Assembly (NCBI GenBank): GCA_945863785.1 | Contig: CAMBAQ010000090.1 | Location: forward strand, 1-7,443 | Source: Chthoniobacter flavus | GTDB lineage: Bacteria > Verrucomicrobiota > Verrucomicrobiia > Chthoniobacterales > Terrimicrobiaceae | Direction: 5' to 3' | DNA: 7,443 nt | Shown: one piece after another, positions 6,642 to 7,443 of the stretch | How positions within the stretch are numbered: the stretch's first letter is position 1 | Layout of the letters: the number at the start of each line of letters is the position of its first letter | Notes under the pieces: model-generated | The model's input: only the letters and a program-made list of their open reading frames with translations | Databases searched by the model: none | Told to the model about the DNA's origin: nothing | Translations under genes and position numbers: made by a program

Positions 6642-7100
6642 TCAATTCTGAACAGGAGCAACTGGTTCGGGAGCGGCTGATTTAGGCGCTTCCGCTACCG
6701 GCGCGGCAGTCTGCTCAGGCGCTGGCGTTGCAACTGGCGCTGGCGTTGCAACTGGCGCTGGTGTCGCAACTGGCGCTGGTGTGGCTACTGGCGCTGGCGT
6801 CGCTGTGGCTTGAGGGACTGGCGCGCTGAGAAGTTTTTTCTGAATCTCCGTTTTGCTGTTCGCGGATTTTGCTGTGAAAATCGAAAGCAAGAGCGTGATG
6901 ACGAAAAAAGCAATCGCCAACCACGTTGTGAACTTCGCGAGCACATTGGTCGTCTGGGATCCAAAGACATTGTCAGTAAGCCCGCCACCGAAGGCGGCAC
7001 CCAATCCCTCACTGCGTGGACGCTGCATTAGGACCACGAAGACCATCAGCAAGCAGACGAGGATGTGCAGCGTAATTAAAATCGGCAAAAGTATGGACAT
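6642..7100 (-). CDS. secG: Preprotein translocase subunit SecG with extended Ala/Pro repeat tail
   Basis: A 152-residue protein; the first about 78 residues are a full SecG. SecG binds SecYE in the inner membrane and helps SecA-driven protein export. Visible: TM helix 1 (about 3-25), the conserved cytoplasmic loop QRPRSEGLGAAFGGG (26-40) with FGSQTTNVLAKFT (46-58), and TM helix 2 (about 59-76). Beyond that is a tail rich in Ala, Pro, Thr and Val, including five ATPAP units at residues 100-128. SecG termini face the periplasm in E. coli, so the tail is probably periplasmic. E. coli SecG is about 110 residues, so the tail is the added length. The ATG at 7100-7098 sits directly before TM1; no good Shine-Dalgarno precedes it. 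The loop sequence resembles SecG of Verrucomicrobiota as I recall it. Confidence 0.93.
   Translation of the reverse strand: MSILLPILITLHILVCLLMVFVVLMQRPRSEGLGAAFGGGLTDNVFGSQTTNVLAKFTTWLAIAFFVITLLLSIFTAKSANSKTEIQKKLLSAPVPQATATPAPVATPAPVATPAPVATPAPVATPAPEQTAAPVAEAPKSAAPEPVAPVQN
6718..6803 (-). repeat. 18-bp tandem repeat (minisatellite) in the 3' part of secG
   Basis: Four consecutive 18-bp units at 6718-6735, 6736-6753, 6754-6771 and 6772-6789, plus a degenerate fifth from 6790. The plus-strand unit is GGCGCTGGCGTTGCAACT. Units 1 and 2 are identical; unit 3 differs at 2 positions and unit 4 at 4, so divergence grows towards the 5' end of the gene. Each unit is exactly six codons (VATPAP in the protein), so a change in copy number keeps the reading frame. 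Confidence 0.92.
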
Positions 7101-7104
7101 ATGA

Positions 7105-7118
7105 AGGGTCAGAACCCT
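7105..7118 (-). other. Short hairpin just upstream of the secG start
   Basis: AGGGT (7105-7109) and ACCCT (7114-7118) form a 5-bp stem with a 4-nt loop, ending 4 nt before the secG ATG on the minus-strand RNA. It occupies the place where a Shine-Dalgarno would be expected. No U run follows, so it is not a terminator. Function unknown; it may be chance. Confidence 0.3.
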
Positions 7119-7177
7119 AGACGCTGGTCCTTTTTAGTAAAGACAAGAAAATGCACCGCCCCCCTCCTCTATGCGCT

Positions 7178-7443
7178 TCAACCATTAAGAATGCCTTCGA
7201 TCAAAGTCTCGACTGGAACAATCGCAAACCGCGTCGAGGTGTCGGAAATGGCATAAGGAAGGATGAGATTGTTGCCGTGAATCAGGCTGCCGCAACTGTA
7301 GAGCACATTGGGCACATAGCCTTCACGCTCGTCAGGCATGGGTCGAAGGAGAGGTTTTTTAAGACGCCCGAGAACTTTTGCGGGATTATTCAGGTCGAGT
7401 AGAACAGCCCCCAGCGAGTATTTCCTCATCGGGCCCACACCAT
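7178..7443 (-). CDS. GH130-family glycoside phosphorylase/hydrolase, C-terminal fragment
   Basis: The reading frame is open from the right edge to a TGA at 7180-7178, giving the last 87 complete codons. The segment GVGPMRKYSLGAVLLDL, then NNPAKVLGRLKKPLLRP, EREGYVPNVLYSCGSLI and LILPYAISDTSTRFAIVPVE, matches the C-terminal blades of the GH130 five-bladed beta-propeller. The codon cut at the edge ends in AT, compatible with the His of the family's HGV motif. GH130 enzymes mostly phosphorolyse beta-1,2- or beta-1,4-mannosides; some are hydrolases. The catalytic aspartate lies outside the window, so neither substrate nor mechanism can be assigned. The in-frame GTG at 7438-7436 and the ATG a few codons later are internal, not starts. 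The gene lies 77 bp upstream of secG on the same strand. Confidence 0.82.
   Translation of the reverse strand, partial: GVGPMRKYSLGAVLLDLNNPAKVLGRLKKPLLRPMPDEREGYVPNVLYSCGSLIHGNNLILPYAISDTSTRFAIVPVETLIEGILNG

Noticed and set aside
6600..6644. TTGACC at the secG stop as a -35 element for panC
   Set aside because: No TATAAT-like hexamer at 16-18 nt; the nearest A/T-rich stretch is 22 or more nt away.
7120..7177. Terminator or promoter between the GH130 gene and secG
   Set aside because: Only a 4-bp stem with a large purine loop can be drawn before AUUUUCUU, and TTGTCT has no good -10 partner, so neither is supportable.
7178..7438. GTG at 7438-7436 as the start of a small 86-residue protein
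   Set aside because: The frame stays open to the window edge and the sequence is the internal C-terminal part of a GH130 protein, so it is a fragment of a larger gene.

Overview
This is a 7.4 kb stretch of bacterial chromosome, almost wholly coding, carrying seven core-metabolism or cell-envelope genes plus the tail of a carbohydrate-active enzyme. A Kdo transferase and an AsmA-type protein indicate a Gram-negative (LPS-bearing) bacterium. The SecG core (residues 26-40, QRPRSEGLGAAFGGG, with an Ala/Pro-rich tail) and the gene mix resemble what I recall of Verrucomicrobiota or related PVC-group bacteria. That placement is an inference from memory and was not tested by a search. There is no insertion sequence, integrase, CRISPR array, tRNA, rRNA or obvious horizontally acquired block.

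Layout, left to right: (1) positions 1-3248, minus strand: a tightly packed set transcribed right to left, an AsmA-like envelope protein, then rsmD (16S rRNA G966 methyltransferase), then waaA (Kdo transferase, cut by the left edge). The gaps are 6 bp and a 4-bp ATGA overlap, so this is very likely one operon. (2) Positions 3285-4151, plus strand: a YegS/DgkB-type lipid (diacylglycerol) kinase, the only plus-strand gene, divergent from the AsmA gene across only 36 bp. (3) Positions 4148-5740, minus: nadB (L-aspartate oxidase), whose stop codon overlaps that of the kinase tail to tail in a shared TTAA. (4) Positions 5737-6576, minus: panC (pantothenate synthetase), overlapping nadB by ATGA. (5) Positions 6642-7100, minus: secG with an unusual periplasmic Ala/Pro repeat tail. 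(6) Positions 7178-7443, minus: the C-terminal end of a GH130-family glycoside phosphorylase or hydrolase, cut by the right edge.

Functionally, AsmA-like protein, WaaA and the lipid kinase all act on the envelope or its lipids. PanC and NadB are translationally coupled and feed CoA and NAD synthesis; both pathways can draw on aspartate, directly for NadB and via beta-alanine for PanC. SecG is part of the Sec translocon. No non-coding gap exceeds 80 bp. I found no convincing new biological system. The items most worth a second look are the SecG minisatellite tail, the gene overlaps (ATGA twice, TTAA once), the very short divergent gap with two GTG starts, and an A-rich slippery-type heptamer near the end of the AsmA-like gene.
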